NCBI GenBank assembly: GCA_030425295.1
Contig: JAUIAT010000003.1
Coordinates: 1 to 64,000 of the forward strand
Reading direction: 5' to 3'
DNA: 64,000 nt
Source of the DNA: Gammaproteobacteria bacterium
GTDB taxonomy: Bacteria > Pseudomonadota > Gammaproteobacteria > JAUIAT01
Shown here one piece after another: positions 27,331 through 35,400 of the stretch; positions within the stretch are counted from its first letter, which is position 1; each line of letters opens with the position of its first letter. The translations under genes and the position numbers were made by a program. A model generated the notes under the pieces. The model was given only the letters and a program-made list of their open reading frames with translations. It was not told the DNA's origin and did no database searches.

Positions 27331-27681
27331 ATGACTTATGTAATTGGTTCCCCATGCGAAGGCGTTTGCGAAGCATCCTGCGCAAAGGTATGCCCAGTTG
27401 AATGCATTTACTCGCCTATCCCAATGAGTGAAATTGAAGAAATTCGCACAAACCAAAAACTCGAAAACACAGAAAAATCGTCAGACCTAAAAGGCATTCA
27501 ACTTTATATCAACCCTGATGAATGTATTGACTGCGATGCATGTGTTGCAGAATGCCCTGTTGAAGCCATTGCATCAGATTTAGATCAATCACCACATTTT
27601 GATGTTGAAGAGTATCGTGAGATAAACGAAAAATTCTTTGAAGATGGAAATACTGCTTATAATAGCTCCGGCCAAGTATAA
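27331..27681 (+). CDS. Ferredoxin with two Fe-S cluster motifs
   Basis: 116 residues. The N-terminus has cysteines at 9, 13, 17, 21 and 25 (PCEGVCEASCAKVCPVECIY), related to the 7Fe FdxA pattern but with altered spacing. A second standard 4Fe-4S site, CIDCDACVAECPVEAI, uses Cys65, 68, 71 and 75. The ATG shown begins MTYVIGSPCEG, the expected N-terminus for this family. It is the likely electron acceptor of the oxidoreductase encoded just upstream on the same strand; reduced ferredoxin would then serve other redox enzymes. The extended loop between the two sites (30-62) is longer than in minimal bacterial ferredoxins, as in the FdxA type. Confidence 0.9.
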   Translation: MTYVIGSPCEGVCEASCAKVCPVECIYSPIPMSEIEEIRTNQKLENTEKSSDLKGIQLYINPDECIDCDACVAECPVEAIASDLDQSPHFDVEEYREINEKFFEDGNTAYNSSGQV

Positions 27682-27756
27682 ATTTACACGTTACTTTATT
27701 TATAGAGGCAGACAATCTGTCACCTTCGAACCGCTCTTAGATATGATCCCAAATTC

Positions 27757-27798
27757 ATACCGGCTGTTATCCCGCACTTGTTGCGGGGTGACCTGATT
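27757..27798. repeat. Variant palindromic repeat
   Basis: The stretch containing tatcccgcacttgttgcggg belongs to the palindrome families built on cccgc / gcggg. It lies between the convergent ferredoxin and outer-membrane genes. Confidence 0.6.
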
Positions 27799-27823
27799 CC
27801 AAGTGTGGGGTCACATTTACAAA

Positions 27824-27850
27824 AAAATCCCGCGACTAGCGCGGGATTTT
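27824..27850 (-). terminator. Rho-independent terminator of the outer-membrane gene
   Basis: An 11-bp perfect stem, aaaatcccgcg / cgcgggatttt, with loop actag. On the minus strand it is followed by a run of T, and it sits 20 bases after the stop of the outer-membrane gene. Confidence 0.85.
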
Positions 27851-27870
27851 CAAGAAATCAGATTAACTGA

Positions 27871-28548
27871 TTAAACTAAGTCAAACTGATAAATCACGCT
27901 GAAGTTAGCCTGATTTGAGTTTTGGCGCTCTTTAAGATCTGAAACCCCAGTAAAACGCTTGTTAGAATAATGCTTGTATTTGTAGTCAAGTCTGAATTTA
28001 AGACCATCAACAATTAAAGCTGACATATCAGTTTGCATACCCATACCAAGCTCTAGAGCATTTAGGTTTGTAGAGTGCTTAGCTGCATCTGAGCCACCCT
28101 TATCTTCCCACTCAAACTTAGAACGGAACCAACCAACACGACCGAAAAGAACTGTACCATTATTAACTTCATAACCTGGAAGAAAGGCAGCACCCCAACC
28201 AGACTTAAGCCTAATTCTGATGGAATCATCTTCATCAGAATCACGGAGATCAGCATTTATGTTATTGATGTCTCCTGTAACTTCAGCAGCTAGATTAACG
28301 TGATTGTGAAAAAGAACATTCCAACCAACGAACCCAGTACCATTAAAACCAAAATCGCCAAAATCAACCCTATCACCAGCATCTTGAACTCTAAAACGTG
28401 CAGAGTTAATACCAGCACCAACACCTAGATAAGGACCTTGATTTTTGATGCTCCAACCAGAAGCCATAGTAGGAATACCACCAGCCATAGCACTTGCGGT
28501 GAAAGCAGAAGCTAGGATAGCTGCAGAAAGCAGTTTAACTTTTCTCAT
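27871..28548 (-). CDS. Outer-membrane beta-barrel protein
   Basis: 225 residues. The N-terminus is a clear Sec signal peptide (MRKVKLLSAAILASAFTASA, probable cut after AMA). The mature protein has alternating hydrophobic and polar strands such as GPYLGVGAGINSARF, GFVGWNVLFHNHVNLAAEV, LFGRVGWFRSKFEW and LNALELGMGMQT, and ends in YQFDLV, consistent with an eight-strand barrel whose last strand carries the assembly signal. It resembles small OmpA/OmpW/opacity-type porin-like proteins, but the exact family could not be named. GGAG lies before the ATG. It is monocistronic, with its own terminator. Such barrels are often abundant surface antigens in Coxiella relatives. Confidence 0.85.
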   Translation of the reverse strand: MRKVKLLSAAILASAFTASAMAGGIPTMASGWSIKNQGPYLGVGAGINSARFRVQDAGDRVDFGDFGFNGTGFVGWNVLFHNHVNLAAEVTGDINNINADLRDSDEDDSIRIRLKSGWGAAFLPGYEVNNGTVLFGRVGWFRSKFEWEDKGGSDAAKHSTNLNALELGMGMQTDMSALIVDGLKFRLDYKYKHYSNKRFTGVSDLKERQNSNQANFSVIYQFDLV

Positions 28549-28677
28549 TAATTAATCTCCATGTATTAAGAAAGAATTATAATCCATTCATATTCTAAAA
28601 TAACTCTTTAAAAATTCCTGTCAACCCCTGATCACAATACAATCAGAATGCCTCATCTTTTTTTTCTGCAACCCTAT

Positions 28678-28833
28678 GGTCTGTTGGCAATTCATGTTGC
28701 AGAGTAAAAAGGTTAAAAATTTAGTGAAATCTGCTCTTTAATGCAAAGAATAGTATAGCTATTTAACAAATTAAAGGACAAATTTTTACAAATTATCTGG
28801 ATTTGCAGCCATAAGATAGATTGTCAACAGACC
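28678..28833. repeat. 156-bp element, copy 1 (terminal inverted repeats GGTCTGTTG)
   Basis: Begins ggtctgttggcaatt and ends attgtcaacagacc, an imperfect inverted repeat of about 15 bases. It has no coding capacity. ctat lies on both sides and may be a short target duplication. Copy 2 has the same length and starts 205 bases later. The features fit a non-autonomous miniature transposable element. Confidence 0.82.
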
Positions 28834-28882
28834 CTATTAACATTAATCACTTTATATGCTCAAATAGTGACATATTTTTTAA

Positions 28883-29038
28883 GGTCTGTTGAAGATTCCT
28901 GTTGCAGAGCGAAAACACTAAAAATTTAGTAAAATCTGCTCTTTAATGCGAAGAATAGTATAGCTATTTAACAAATTAAAGGACAAATTTTTACAAATTA
29001 TCTAGATTTGTAGCTGTAAGATGAATTGTCAACAGACC
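28883..29038. repeat. 156-bp element, copy 2
   Basis: The same length and ends as copy 1, with only scattered differences. It directly precedes pyrD and may supply its promoter or leader. The internal segment tagtatagctatttaacaaat is shared by both copies. Confidence 0.82.
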
Positions 29039-29071
29039 CTAATGTCATTAGGCCCATAATTGAGAAACAAA

Positions 29072-30091
29072 ATGATAAATATATACAAAATAATCAGATC
29101 AATTCTATTTTTATTACCACCAGAAAAAGCTCATAAAATTTCATCGTTTTTCCTTTCTAAGTGTCCTAGATGGCTAGCAAAAAACAAACAAACAAAATCA
29201 ATAAGCAACCCTATAGAGCTCTTTGGAGTGAGATTTCCCAATAGAGTTGGCTCAGCACCTGGCTTAGACAATGATGGCAAGGCAATTCATGCCTGGCATG
29301 CTATGGGCTTTGGTTTTGTTGAGCTAGGTGGCGTCACACCCAAACCACAGCCTGGCAATCCCAGCCCAAGGATGTTTAGACTCAAAAAACATCGAGCAAT
29401 AATTAATAGAATGGGCTTTCCTAACAAAGGCATCGACAATTTAATTAAAAATATAAAACAAGCCCAACCAGCTGGGATTATTGGCGTAAATGTTGCAAAA
29501 AACATGCAAACATCTCTTGATACTGCCTTCGAGGACTATAAATATTGCATAGAAGCTATCTACCCTTATGTTGATTACATAAATGTAAATATATCATCGC
29601 CAAACACGCCAGGACTAAGAGAATTACAGAAAGAAGATTATCTAGATGATCTTTTAGAAAAGCTTAAAAATCTGCAAAACAAAATGGCAAAAAAGCATAA
29701 AAAACACACCGCTCTTTTGATAAAAATTGCGCCAGACCTTAAAGAACCAGAAATAAAAAACATTGCCGACTTAATTAAAAAACATCATGTTGATGGTGTT
29801 GTAGTGTCAAATACTTCAATTTCAAGGAGCGGCGTCGAAGAAAGCAAATATAGCGCTGAAAAAGGTGGCTTAAGCGGCAAACCTATATTTAATAAATCTA
29901 ATCAAGTTTTAAAGCAGATGCGGGCTGAGTTAGGACCAAACATCCCAATAATTGGTATTGGCGGAATAATGTCAGAACAAGATGCGCTCAAAAAGCTTGA
30001 GCTAGGGGCTAGCTTAGTACAAATCATGACCGGATTAATATATGAAGGACCAAGTCTCGTCAGCAAGATAATTAATGCTACAGAAAGCTAA
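29072..30091 (+). CDS. pyrD: Dihydroorotate dehydrogenase (quinone), class 2
   Basis: 339 residues from the ATG at 29072; an upstream TTG at 29060 is less likely. PyrD oxidises dihydroorotate to orotate in pyrimidine synthesis and passes electrons to quinone. Visible: N-terminal membrane-associated helices (residues 1-40, LFLLPPEKAHKISSFFLSK) that mark class 2 enzymes, GVRFPNRVGSAPGLDNDGKA, the FMN-binding NRMGFPNKG, the substrate and catalytic loop NVNISSPNTPGLRELQ with the class 2 serine, IKIAPDL, VSNTSISR, and IIGIGGIMSEQDA. The length is typical. It lies directly behind the second 156-bp element. Nothing is missing. Confidence 0.96.
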   Translation: MINIYKIIRSILFLLPPEKAHKISSFFLSKCPRWLAKNKQTKSISNPIELFGVRFPNRVGSAPGLDNDGKAIHAWHAMGFGFVELGGVTPKPQPGNPSPRMFRLKKHRAIINRMGFPNKGIDNLIKNIKQAQPAGIIGVNVAKNMQTSLDTAFEDYKYCIEAIYPYVDYINVNISSPNTPGLRELQKEDYLDDLLEKLKNLQNKMAKKHKKHTALLIKIAPDLKEPEIKNIADLIKKHHVDGVVVSNTSISRSGVEESKYSAEKGGLSGKPIFNKSNQVLKQMRAELGPNIPIIGIGGIMSEQDALKKLELGASLVQIMTGLIYEGPSLVSKIINATES

Positions 30092-30152
30092 GCAAAAAAA
30101 TACTTCGCATAGAGGCGGCATTGCTGCATAAATTATTAGTTTCACTTATCTA

Positions 30153-30290
30153 GAGTCTGTTGACAATTGGTGTTGCAAAGCGAAAATATCTAAAATGCTA
30201 AAGAATTTGTTCTTTAATTAGGCGAATAGTCTCTCTATTTAACGAATTAAAGGGTAAATTTTCACAAATTATAGAAATTTGTCATTGTGC
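30153..30290. repeat. 156-bp element, right-truncated copy
   Basis: Starts agtctgttgacaattggtgt and stays alignable to the full copies through the ctatttaacgaattaaaggg core, but the right terminal repeat is lost. Confidence 0.75.
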
Positions 30291-30317
30291 GACTAGATCG
30301 GGGAATCTAGTTTTATG

Positions 30318-30390
30318 GATCCCGCGATCAAGTCGCGGGATGACAGTTAATCTTGACTAAAAAGGGATGACAGTTAATCTTGACTAAAAA
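30318..30390. repeat. Palindromic repeat with 27-bp tandem duplication
   Basis: One palindrome (cccgcga-tcaag-tcgcggg) is followed by two copies of gggatgacagttaatcttga plus ctaaaaa, period 27. Confidence 0.75.
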
Positions 30391-30407
30391 GATTAGTAGC
30401 TTTATAA

Positions 30408-31598
30408 CTAGCCACCAACTAATCCCATCATCTTATTTGCTAGTCGCTTTTTCAAAAGAGGGAAAAAATCATTCATCAAAAGCCCCAACCCTCTTGCCTG
30501 TTTTAGAATTGGCAACTTATTAGAAAAAACTCTAACAGTTCTATCACTTAGCTGCTTTATTTGATCTTGATCATGCCGTCTTGAATCAATAAATTTCTGA
30601 AGATACTTTGTATCACCAATATCATGACCTAGATCCGACTCTTTGATTAGGTGCTGAGCCAGCCCCCAAGAATCCCTGAAACCTAAATTAAAACCTTGGG
30701 CCGCCATTGGATGAATTTGATGAGCAGCATTTCCCACTAAAATAACTCGATCTTTTATCAAAGCTTTTGATCTTTGGAAAGATAGCGGAAAACATGACCT
30801 TTTACTAATAGACTTAAACTTTCCGAATTTATAACCAAATATCTTTTGGGCTCCCTCTAAGTACTCTGCATCCGACATACTCTTATAGTGATCAACTCTG
30901 TCAGCAGGAACACACCAAACAATACCAGCCTTATTATCTGGTAAAGGCAAAACAGCAAATGGGCCACCAGCCATGAATCGCTCAAAAGCTCTGCCATTAT
31001 GCGGCTCACTAATATTTACTGTGCTAACCATAGCAACTTGATTATATTGAAAATTTTCAACTTCGATATTGGAAAGATCACGAACGGTTGAGCGTCCTCC
31101 ATCAGCACCTACCAATAACTTTGATGTAAAAACAGTATTATTGCTGTCTTTAAGATTCACACTCACAGAACCATCATTTAACTCATAACTCTTAAGTGTA
31201 GCAGGCTCAAACCAGGTTACATGGGCACATTTTTTAACATTTTCCCATAACCATTTACCCCATTTACCAAAAGGAACAACATAGCCTAGAGCAGGCTGCC
31301 CCATTTGATCGGCATTAATTCTTAGTCGGGAAAAGGCACCTTGCTGAGAAATGCTGGTTTGCTTTATTGGTTGAAACATTGATGCGTCATCAGGCCAAAT
31401 ACCCATCTGTTGATAAACTTGTTGAGTACCAAGAGTTAAGGCAAGCGCGCGACCATCTTCGAACATTCCAGTATCTGAAGCAGGTTTTGCATTTACAAGA
31501 GCCACAGAAAGACCAGAATCTTTTAGAGCAAAAGCCAAACTAAGGCCAACCAATCCGGCCCCAATTATAGTAATATCAAACTGTTGTTTTTCAACCAT
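30408..31598 (-). CDS. ubiH: UbiH-type FAD monooxygenase (ubiquinone biosynthesis)
   Basis: 396 residues, in the UbiH/UbiF/VisC family of flavin hydroxylases that add hydroxyl groups to the ubiquinone ring at the inner membrane. Visible: the dinucleotide fold ITIIGAGLVGLSLAFALKDSG at the N-terminus, the DG motif LLVGADGGRSTVRD, and the second FAD motif VGNAAHQIHPMAAQGFNLGFRDS. It starts 2 bases after the pepP stop on the same strand. The neighbourhood pepP-ubiH with zapA and 6S RNA on the other side is the same as in E. coli, which favours UbiH over other members. No visC/ubiI gene follows here. Confidence 0.92.
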   Translation of the reverse strand: MVEKQQFDITIIGAGLVGLSLAFALKDSGLSVALVNAKPASDTGMFEDGRALALTLGTQQVYQQMGIWPDDASMFQPIKQTSISQQGAFSRLRINADQMGQPALGYVVPFGKWGKWLWENVKKCAHVTWFEPATLKSYELNDGSVSVNLKDSNNTVFTSKLLVGADGGRSTVRDLSNIEVENFQYNQVAMVSTVNISEPHNGRAFERFMAGGPFAVLPLPDNKAGIVWCVPADRVDHYKSMSDAEYLEGAQKIFGYKFGKFKSISKRSCFPLSFQRSKALIKDRVILVGNAAHQIHPMAAQGFNLGFRDSWGLAQHLIKESDLGHDIGDTKYLQKFIDSRRHDQDQIKQLSDRTVRVFSNKLPILKQARGLGLLMNDFFPLLKKRLANKMMGLVGG

Positions 31599-31600
31599 TT

Positions 31601-32911
31601 CTATCTTCCCGAACCTACTAATGATTCAATTTCATCAACTTTCTTGGGTAATTGTGCCGTTAATATATCACAACCTTTATCAGTTACTAAAATATCATCT
31701 TCAATTCGAACCCCAATACCTTGATAGTCACCAGTATACGTAGAGCCAAAATACAATCCAGGCTCAATGGTTAATACCATACCAGGCTCAAGTATGCGCC
31801 ACTGACCATTAACTTTATAACTACCAGCATCGTGAACATCTAGACCTAACCAGTGGCCGATTAAATGTGGGTAGAATGCAGCATATGATTTATCTGCAAT
31901 TAATTTATCCGTTTGCCCCTCAAGAATATTTAACCTCACCAGACCTTTTGTAAGGAATTTAACAGCTGCTTCTTGCAATTTAATCCACTCAGTTCCTGGC
32001 TTAACTAGATCAATTACTGCTAGCTGAGCATCTAAAACCAATTCATATATAGACTTTTGTTTATTAGTAAATTTACCATTAACAGGAAAAGTTCTTGTGA
32101 TATCAGCAGCATAGCAATTATATTCAGCGCCAGCATCTATCAAAACTACATCACCATCGTTACAGAGTTGGTTATTAGCTTCATAGTGCAGTACACAACT
32201 ATTTATACCACCGCCAACGATGGAGTTATATCCTGAAAAGATACAGCCCTGACGCGTGAATTCATACAACAATTCAGCTTCTATCTCATATTCATTAATT
32301 CCTGGATAACTCATAGCCATCGCACGAGCATGCGCATCAACAGATGCTTTCGCGGCACGGCGCATTTGTTTTAGCTCATAATCTGATTTAAAAAGCCTCA
32401 TCTCACCAAGAATTATATTGGCATCGAAAAACTCTGTTGGGCCACTTTCTGTTCGTTTTCCTTTACTAAGCTTGCCAGACCATTCGCGAAGTTTAGACTC
32501 AAGCTTTTTATCTTCTGCAAATGGGTAGTAGATCCTCTTAATACCGTGCAACATTTCTAGTATGCTTTCATCAAGCTCTAAAAGTGAAAGCCCTTCGTCA
32601 ACATTTAAAATCTTCTTAGCTCCATCTGGGCCAAGTTGTGGCCCTTGCCAAAGTGCTTTAAATTCATCATGAGGCTCAACAAACACTACTTGCTTTTCTT
32701 TACCATCAAGAAATTTAATTAATAAAATTATGGCATTTTCTTCTTTAATTTCAGTTAAATAAAAAAAATTGCTACGTTGGCGAAAACGATAATTAACATC
32801 ATTATTACGGTTTTGCGCATGTGAGGCAGAAACAATAAAAGCGGATCCTGCAGGCATTTGATCTAAGATCTTTTGGCGACGAATAGCATGTTCCATATCA
32901 AAAAATTCCAT
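31601..32911 (-). CDS. pepP: Xaa-Pro aminopeptidase PepP
   Basis: 436 residues, a cytoplasmic dimanganese metallopeptidase releasing N-terminal residues before proline. The N-terminal regulatory domain (1-170) has FRQRSNFFYLTEI, and the pita-bread catalytic domain follows. Metal ligands are visible in LIDAGAEYNCYAADITRTFP (two Asp), HLIGHWLGLDVHD (His), LTIEPGLYF (Glu) and GIGVRIEDDILV (Glu). The start may be the ATG at 32911 or the one five codons later; neither has a strong ribosome site. It is first in a leftward pair with ubiH and divergent from the zapB-like and zapA genes. Confidence 0.95.
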   Translation of the reverse strand: MEFFDMEHAIRRQKILDQMPAGSAFIVSASHAQNRNNDVNYRFRQRSNFFYLTEIKEENAIILLIKFLDGKEKQVVFVEPHDEFKALWQGPQLGPDGAKKILNVDEGLSLLELDESILEMLHGIKRIYYPFAEDKKLESKLREWSGKLSKGKRTESGPTEFFDANIILGEMRLFKSDYELKQMRRAAKASVDAHARAMAMSYPGINEYEIEAELLYEFTRQGCIFSGYNSIVGGGINSCVLHYEANNQLCNDGDVVLIDAGAEYNCYAADITRTFPVNGKFTNKQKSIYELVLDAQLAVIDLVKPGTEWIKLQEAAVKFLTKGLVRLNILEGQTDKLIADKSYAAFYPHLIGHWLGLDVHDAGSYKVNGQWRILEPGMVLTIEPGLYFGSTYTGDYQGIGVRIEDDILVTDKGCDILTAQLPKKVDEIESLVGSGR

Positions 32912-33041
32912 AAAAGCATTGAAGTATTAAGACAACCATTCTATTCTATCCATAATTCATTTTCATTAATTTAATTTAGGCTCCTTTTACAACTGAAAAC
33001 AGGGCCTAATAGTAGATCATTAAATAACAGGGTTAGTTAAC

Positions 33042-33245
33042 ATGTCCCATGAAGCTCTTATGGATCTTGAGCAAAACGTCGATAATCTTATCGAACGTTA
33101 CAATCAATTACGCCAGGAAAATCTATCACTTCGTCAAAGCCTATCTAGAATTTCTGAAGAAAGAGACAAGTTAAGCAGTCTGCAAAAAGCTGCAGCCACG
33201 CACGTCAAAAAAGTTATATCTCAACTTAAGGAAGAAACAGTATGA
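33042..33245 (+). CDS. Small coiled-coil protein, ZapB-like (TIGR02449 type)
   Basis: 67 residues, almost entirely one predicted coiled coil: LMDLEQNVDNLIERYNQLRQ, then ENLSLRQSLSRISEERDKL. It belongs to the small family found directly before zapA in many gammaproteobacteria (TIGR02449) and is similar in form to ZapB, which links ZapA and the Z ring to the nucleoid terminus. Its stop overlaps the zapA ATG (ATGA), so the two are translationally coupled, supporting a shared role in division. It is assigned by size, shape and position rather than by a catalytic motif. Confidence 0.85.
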   Translation: MSHEALMDLEQNVDNLIERYNQLRQENLSLRQSLSRISEERDKLSSLQKAAATHVKKVISQLKEETV

Positions 33246-33553
33246 TTGGAAGCGAAAACTCACCAAACAGAGTTACTGTTACTATTATGGATCGTAAATT
33301 TGAAGTTGTATGCCCTCCTGAGCAAATAAAAGAGCTACATGAAGCAGCTAGACACCTTGACCAATTGATGCGACAAACTCGTGATGCAAGTAATTTAGTT
33401 GGAATTGACAGAATAGCAGTAATTTCTGCATTAAACCTTTCTCACCAACTTATTGATATCAAAAGAAATAATAATGACGCTATTCATGACATGTCAGATC
33501 GCATAAATAAATTGCAAGAACGCGTTGAGCAGACGCTATCTGATGAGCTATAA
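33242..33553 (+). CDS. zapA: Cell division protein ZapA
   Basis: 103 residues. ZapA binds FtsZ and bundles protofilaments at midcell. The N-terminal globular domain contains VTVTIMDRKFEVVCPPEQIKELHEAARHLD (broken here as VTVTIMDRKFEVVC and ELHEAARHLDQLM), followed by the DRIAVISALNLSHQLI helix and a C-terminal coiled coil. The start overlaps the upstream coiled-coil gene by 4 bases. The 6S RNA promoter is embedded in its 3' end: the -10 box covers the stop codon. Confidence 0.95.
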   Translation: MIGSENSPNRVTVTIMDRKFEVVCPPEQIKELHEAARHLDQLMRQTRDASNLVGIDRIAVISALNLSHQLIDIKRNNNDAIHDMSDRINKLQERVEQTLSDEL

Positions 33554-33554
33554 T
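33525..33554 (+). promoter_or_regulatory. Sigma-70 promoter of 6S RNA
   Basis: TTGAGC at 33525-33530, an 18-base spacer, and perfect TATAAT at 33549-33554. The expected start of transcription, 7 bases on, falls at the predicted 5' end of 6S RNA. It overlaps the zapA stop codon. Confidence 0.8.
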
Positions 33555-33560
33555 TACAAT

Positions 33561-33740
33561 ACGCTCCTAGAGTTAAAGCGTGTGGTTAGAAATTAATGAA
33601 CCAACACTTAAAACTAGGGACTCAAATCGCACTGTTGGTGTGCATTTTCTGTTTATCAGAGTAATCCTAAGATAGTGCTGCGATTCCCACCTTGAACCCA
33701 GGGTTCATTGTAATCACCATTACGCCTCTAGGAGTTTTTT
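33561..33740 (+). ncRNA. ssrS: 6S RNA
   Basis: A regulatory RNA that binds sigma-70 RNA polymerase in stationary phase by mimicking an open promoter. The 5' end cgctcctagag can pair with the 3' end cctctaggag to close a long rod. The conserved 3' half shows caccttgaacccagggttca, almost identical to the E. coli 6S segment caccttgaaccaagggttca. A TTTTTT run after the closing stem (33735-33740) is the terminator. The position directly after zapA is the classical ssrS locus. Here the fau gene lies on the opposite strand, unlike E. coli, where it is co-transcribed. Confidence 0.93.
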
Positions 33741-33772
33741 AGTCTAGAGCATATATGCACCATATAAAACCA

Positions 33773-34324
33773 CTAGTTAGATAACAAAACCTGACCCAAC
33801 TGTATATCGTGCGACTCATGAGGTAACGATTCTACCATTTGCCACTCATAGGCAAGACCCAATAAATATGGATGAGTAGCATTTTCAAAAGCCTTATCAT
33901 AATAACCACCCCCAAAACCTAAGCGATAATTACCTTTATCAAATGCAAGCAAAGGCATAATAACCAAGTCTAAATCATTTGGGTCAATCACTTGATCATT
34001 AATTACCTCAGGCTCGAGTATTCCAAATTTATTTGTATGCCAAGTGGAATTACCATCTACTTCAGCAAAAATTATTGTTCTCTCTGAATTAGTGTCTATT
34101 ACAGGTAAGTAGCATTTCTTTTTCTGTTGAAGAGCCACCCCCATAGCTTCTAGAGGCGATATCTCCCCCTTAAAAGGCATATAAAAAGCTATAGTTTTGG
34201 CATTAATAAAATGAGAACTAGACACCAGTTTTTTGCAGATAAGTGCAGACAATAATGTCTGCTGATCTGATGAAAGCTGATTACGCTTTATCAGCATTTT
34301 TTCTCTTAAAGCTTTTTTATTCAC
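33773..34324 (-). CDS. fau: 5-formyltetrahydrofolate cyclo-ligase
   Basis: 183 residues (Fau/YgfA/MTHFS). The enzyme uses ATP to convert 5-formyl-THF to 5,10-methenyl-THF, clearing the inhibitory folate. Visible: KKALREKMLIKRNQLS at the N-terminus with the substrate-contacting basic residues, IAFYMPFKGEI, and the hallmark YRLGFGGGYYDKAFENA near residue 135. The length is normal. The stop and start relations with the EVE-domain gene (34325 onward) leave no gap, so the two are one leftward unit. It is convergent with the 6S RNA gene. Confidence 0.94.
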   Translation of the reverse strand: MNKKALREKMLIKRNQLSSDQQTLLSALICKKLVSSSHFINAKTIAFYMPFKGEISPLEAMGVALQQKKKCYLPVIDTNSERTIIFAEVDGNSTWHTNKFGILEPEVINDQVIDPNDLDLVIMPLLAFDKGNYRLGFGGGYYDKAFENATHPYLLGLAYEWQMVESLPHESHDIQLGQVLLSN

Positions 34325-34792
34325 CTACACTTCACCAAGCATTTCAAGGATCGTATTCCACTGATCTTCTGTAACTGGAGTAATGGACAGGCGATTTCCT
34401 CTGCGCAGCAATTGCATCCCAGCAAGGCTTGGTTCATTCCTCATATCATCTAGACTTAACTTACGCTTAAACTTCTTAATTAGCTTTACATCCACCATGC
34501 ACCAACGAGGGTTATCTTCGCTTGCTTTAGGGTCAAAATATTTTGATTTAGGATCCAAAGCAGTGTGATCAGGGTACGCTTCTTTAACCACTTCAACCAT
34601 CCCTACAATTCCTGGTGGCTTGCAATTTGAGTGATAGAAAAATATTTTATCCCCTACTTTCATCTCATCGCGCATTATATTACGAGCCTGATAATTTCTT
34701 ATTCCGTCCCAATGTGTTATTTGATTTTGTTCGTTTTCAAGATGATCGATGCCATAAGCATCTGGTTCGGACTTAATTAACCAATAAGCCAT
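34325..34792 (-). CDS. EVE-domain protein
   Basis: 155 residues, a single EVE domain of the PUA-like fold, related to thymocyte nuclear protein 1. Family marks: MAYWLIKSEPDAYGIDHLE at the start, HWDGIRNYQARNIMRDEMKVGD, the aromatic cage residues in FFYHSNCKPPGIVGMVEVV, and PRWCMVDVKLI. EVE domains bind modified bases in DNA or RNA, but the bacterial role of this stand-alone form is not settled. It is the first gene of the pair with fau; the AGGAGC ribosome site precedes the ATG. Confidence 0.94.
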   Translation of the reverse strand: MAYWLIKSEPDAYGIDHLENEQNQITHWDGIRNYQARNIMRDEMKVGDKIFFYHSNCKPPGIVGMVEVVKEAYPDHTALDPKSKYFDPKASEDNPRWCMVDVKLIKKFKRKLSLDDMRNEPSLAGMQLLRRGNRLSITPVTEDQWNTILEMLGEV

Positions 34793-34958
34793 TGATAGCT
34801 CCTTTTTGATAAAAGTACTGTATTGATAAGAATTATAATTATCTTATTCTAAATTGGTGTTTTTTAAAAATAAAACGAGACTAGAAAAAACTGTAAGTGT
34901 TTCGTAAGTCAAATTTTATCCCAGAGAAAACTGGGATTCATTAATTAAAGGAGTTTAA

Positions 34959-35234
34959 ATGTATAAATTTTTTATGGGCTTTATTTTTTTTATTATGTCA
35001 TCAGTTGGTCTAGCCGGCGGAGTAATCCACAACAATAAACCAATCGATATCAATCATGCAGATATCACCACGTTATCTCAGCTACCAAGCATTGGAAAAT
35101 CCAAAGCTGAATCAATAGTTAAGTATCGAAGTGAGCATGGCACTTTTAAAAATATTGCCGACTTAAGCAAAGTTAAAGGTATTGGTAAATCCATTATTAA
35201 TAAAATTTTAAGCAGTAAAAAAGCAAAAGTGTAA
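34959..35234 (+). CDS. comEA: ComEA-type helix-hairpin-helix DNA-binding protein, secreted
   Basis: 91 residues. The N-terminus is a signal peptide or membrane anchor (MYKFFMGFIFFIMSSVGLAG). The rest carries the helix-hairpin-helix pair of ComEA: INHADITTLSQLPSIGKSKA then IVKYRSEHGTFKNIADL and KVKGIGKSIINKI. In Gammaproteobacteria short ComEA proteins bind incoming DNA in the periplasm and are needed for transformation. GGAG precedes the ATG. It is monocistronic, followed by a repeat remnant and a hairpin. Its presence suggests at least a remnant of natural competence, though no other competence gene lies in the window. Confidence 0.9.
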   Translation: MYKFFMGFIFFIMSSVGLAGGVIHNNKPIDINHADITTLSQLPSIGKSKAESIVKYRSEHGTFKNIADLSKVKGIGKSIINKILSSKKAKV

Positions 35235-35249
35235 AAACATATATCCTAG

Positions 35250-35323
35250 GGTCTGCCGACAATTGATTTCACAGCTGCAAATTATAGATATTTTCGCCTT
35301 GTGACACCAATTAACAATAGCCT
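35250..35323. repeat. Degraded copy of the GGTCTGTTG repeat family
   Basis: Left end gggtctgccgacaattga, centre with tagatattttcgccttgtga, right end caccaattaacaatagcct. It is similar in plan to the solo copy at 17488-17539 but more diverged. Confidence 0.65.
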
Positions 35324-35335
35324 CTAATAATTCGT

Positions 35336-35380
35336 GACCTAACCATGTCGTTCATGCATATATAGCTTTATGGTTAGGTC
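35336..35380. terminator. Hairpin between convergent comEA and small membrane protein gene
   Basis: A perfect 11-bp stem, gacctaaccat / atggttaggtc, with a 23-base loop. It is placed to terminate or protect transcripts from both sides. No strong T-run follows. Confidence 0.55.
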
Positions 35381-35400
35381 GTACAACATATACTTAAATA

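Larger units (their letters stand above)
28549..29071. other. Repeat-filled intergenic region between the outer-membrane gene and pyrD
   Basis: About 520 bases without a gene, mostly made of two copies of the 156-bp element. The divergent promoters of the outer-membrane gene (minus) and pyrD (plus) must lie here. A TTGACA on the minus strand near 28617-28622 could serve the outer-membrane gene, but its spacing to a -10 is not ideal. Confidence 0.5.
30092..30407. other. Intergenic region between convergent pyrD and ubiH, repeat remnants
   Basis: No gene. It holds a right-truncated copy of the 156-bp element (30153-30290), a palindrome ggatcccgcgatcaagtcgc at 30318, and a 27-bp tandem duplication (gggatgacagttaatcttga starting at 30337 and again at 30364). 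Confidence 0.7.
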
